The notes beneath the pieces were generated by a model. It saw nothing but the letters and a program-made list of their open reading frames with translations, did not search any database and was not told the DNA's origin. The position numbers were made by a program, and so were the translations under genes. Shown piece after piece: positions 5,312 through 5,884 of a stretch of DNA of 5,884 nucleotides. Each line of letters opens with the position of its first letter. Within the stretch, counting starts at the first letter, position 1. Where the stretch lies: the NCBI GenBank assembly GCA_030591195.1, contig JAUVBO010000223.1, positions 1-5,884 on the forward strand. Reading direction: 5' to 3'. Source of the stretch: Pseudomonadota bacterium. Its GTDB lineage: Bacteria; Myxococcota; Polyangia; GCA-2747355; JACKDQ01.

Positions 5312-5884
5312 TCAGAGCCCCAGCTCGCCCAGCAGGCGCCGGGCCCGGCGCTCGGCGGCGAGGTAGCCGGCAAAGCGGATGTCGACGCAGATGCTGCGCT
5401 GCTTGTCCGGCAGGTACTGCCAGTCGCTGAGGATCGACTCGGGCGTGCCGTCGAAGAGCAACCCGACCAGCCGGCCGCGGTCGTCGAGCACGGGGCTGCC
5501 CGAGTTGCCCCCGGTGGTGTCGAGGGTCGTGGTGAAGTTGACCGGGATGTCGTTGATCCGGCGGTCGACGAAGCGGCTCGTCAGGCGCCGCGTAAATGCT
5601 TGCTTCAGCGCTGCCGGGACCTGGACCGGATCGCGGCCCTGGTCCTTCTTCAGCAGCCCGGCGAGGCCGGTGAGGTAGCGGTGCTTGACCTTGGATCTGC
5701 TCGAGGTGTAGTCGCGCACGCTGCCAAAGGTCAGCCGCACGGTGAAGTTGGCGTCGGGGTAGCGCGCTCGCTTGACCTGCTCGACCCAGCGCGGCCGCAG
5801 CACCGTCGCGAGGTACTGCTTGAACGGTCTGAGCGGCCCCTCGCGCAGGGCGCGCTCCTCGGCCTCGAGGTCCCGGGCGAACCG
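5312..5884 (-). CDS. S46-family dipeptidyl-peptidase (C-terminal part, cut by right edge)
   Basis: C-terminal 190 residues of a serine exopeptidase of MEROPS family S46 (DPP7/DPP11 type, usually about 700 residues). These enzymes remove dipeptides from peptide N-termini in the periplasm or at the surface and feed amino-acid catabolism. The frame is open through the right edge; the His and Asp of the triad lie beyond it. TTGGNSGSPVLDDRG contains the catalytic serine, encoded at 5501-5503. The downstream FDGTPES and the R-SICVDIRFAGYL stretch are the usual S46 ending. The residue 18 after the serine is Gly (5447-5449), the position that is Gly in DPP7-type and Arg in DPP11-type enzymes, so hydrophobic rather than acidic P1 preference is predicted. 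YPDANFTVRLTFG upstream is also a family hallmark. It converges on the phosphoesterase gene with only 22 bases between stop codons and no clear hairpin terminator in that gap. Confidence 0.94.
   Translation of the reverse strand, partial: RFARDLEAEERALREGPLRPFKQYLATVLRPRWVEQVKRARYPDANFTVRLTFGSVRDYTSSRSKVKHRYLTGLAGLLKKDQGRDPVQVPAALKQAFTRRLTSRFVDRRINDIPVNFTTTLDTTGGNSGSPVLDDRGRLVGLLFDGTPESILSDWQYLPDKQRSICVDIRFAGYLAAERRARRLLGELGL

Noticed and set aside
4584..5366. A 260-codon plus-strand frame within the phosphoesterase gene
   Set aside because: Consists almost wholly of Arg, Gly, Ala, Asp and Pro, a typical frame-shifted reading of GC-rich coding DNA.
3139..5373. A 744-codon open frame on the minus strand running opposite the methyltransferase and phosphoesterase genes
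   Set aside because: It is the kind of antisense frame left open by GC-rich codon bias. The translation is Arg/Gly/Ala/His-rich with no recognisable domain or hydrophobic pattern, and both plus-strand genes it covers have clear catalytic motifs.

Overview
This is a high-GC window (by eye about two thirds G+C or more) from a Gram-negative bacterium. It holds six protein-coding genes: four complete or nearly so at the 5' end, and two cut by the window edges. An RND efflux pair, two exported lipoproteins rich in disulfide or metallophosphatase motifs, and one S46 dipeptidyl-peptidase together suggest a Myxococcota-like (deltaproteobacterial) or related predatory/saprophytic lineage. The short GGKADG motif just behind the lipobox of one lipoprotein points the same way. 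That placement is an inference from protein style, because no rRNA or marker gene is present.

Layout. Positions 1-2152 (minus strand) hold a two-gene efflux operon: a periplasmic membrane-fusion adaptor (941-2152), followed after 3 bases by the inner-membrane RND pump (1-937, cut by the left edge). Positions 2153-2395 are a divergent regulatory gap. It carries a 16-base near-palindrome over the adaptor start, a tandem 11-base direct repeat and a strong Shine-Dalgarno site for the rightward gene. Positions 2396-3217 (plus) encode a 273-residue cysteine-rich lipoprotein whose first module has the eight-cysteine signature of a somatomedin-B domain. Positions 3218-3342 are strikingly C-rich and G-poor, like a Rho-utilisation region. 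Positions 3343-4113 (plus) encode a class I SAM-dependent methyltransferase. Positions 4186-5289 (plus) encode a lipoprotein calcineurin-like metallophosphoesterase with an Asn in place of the first motif's His. Positions 5312-5884 (minus, cut by the right edge) hold the C-terminal part of an S46 serine dipeptidyl-peptidase that converges on the phosphoesterase gene.

How the genes relate. The adaptor and pump certainly work together, as two parts of a tripartite efflux system; an outer-membrane TolC-type partner is not in view. The rest look like independent units. Each plus-strand gene is separated from the next by 72-125 bases, and the lipoprotein and phosphoesterase each have their own Shine-Dalgarno site. 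Three of the proteins (both lipoproteins and the peptidase) are expected to act in the envelope or outside the cell. I see no mobile element, CRISPR array, tRNA or rRNA, and no convincing new multi-gene system. The most interesting material is the SMB-like lipoprotein, the variant phosphoesterase motif and the regulatory structures in the gaps.
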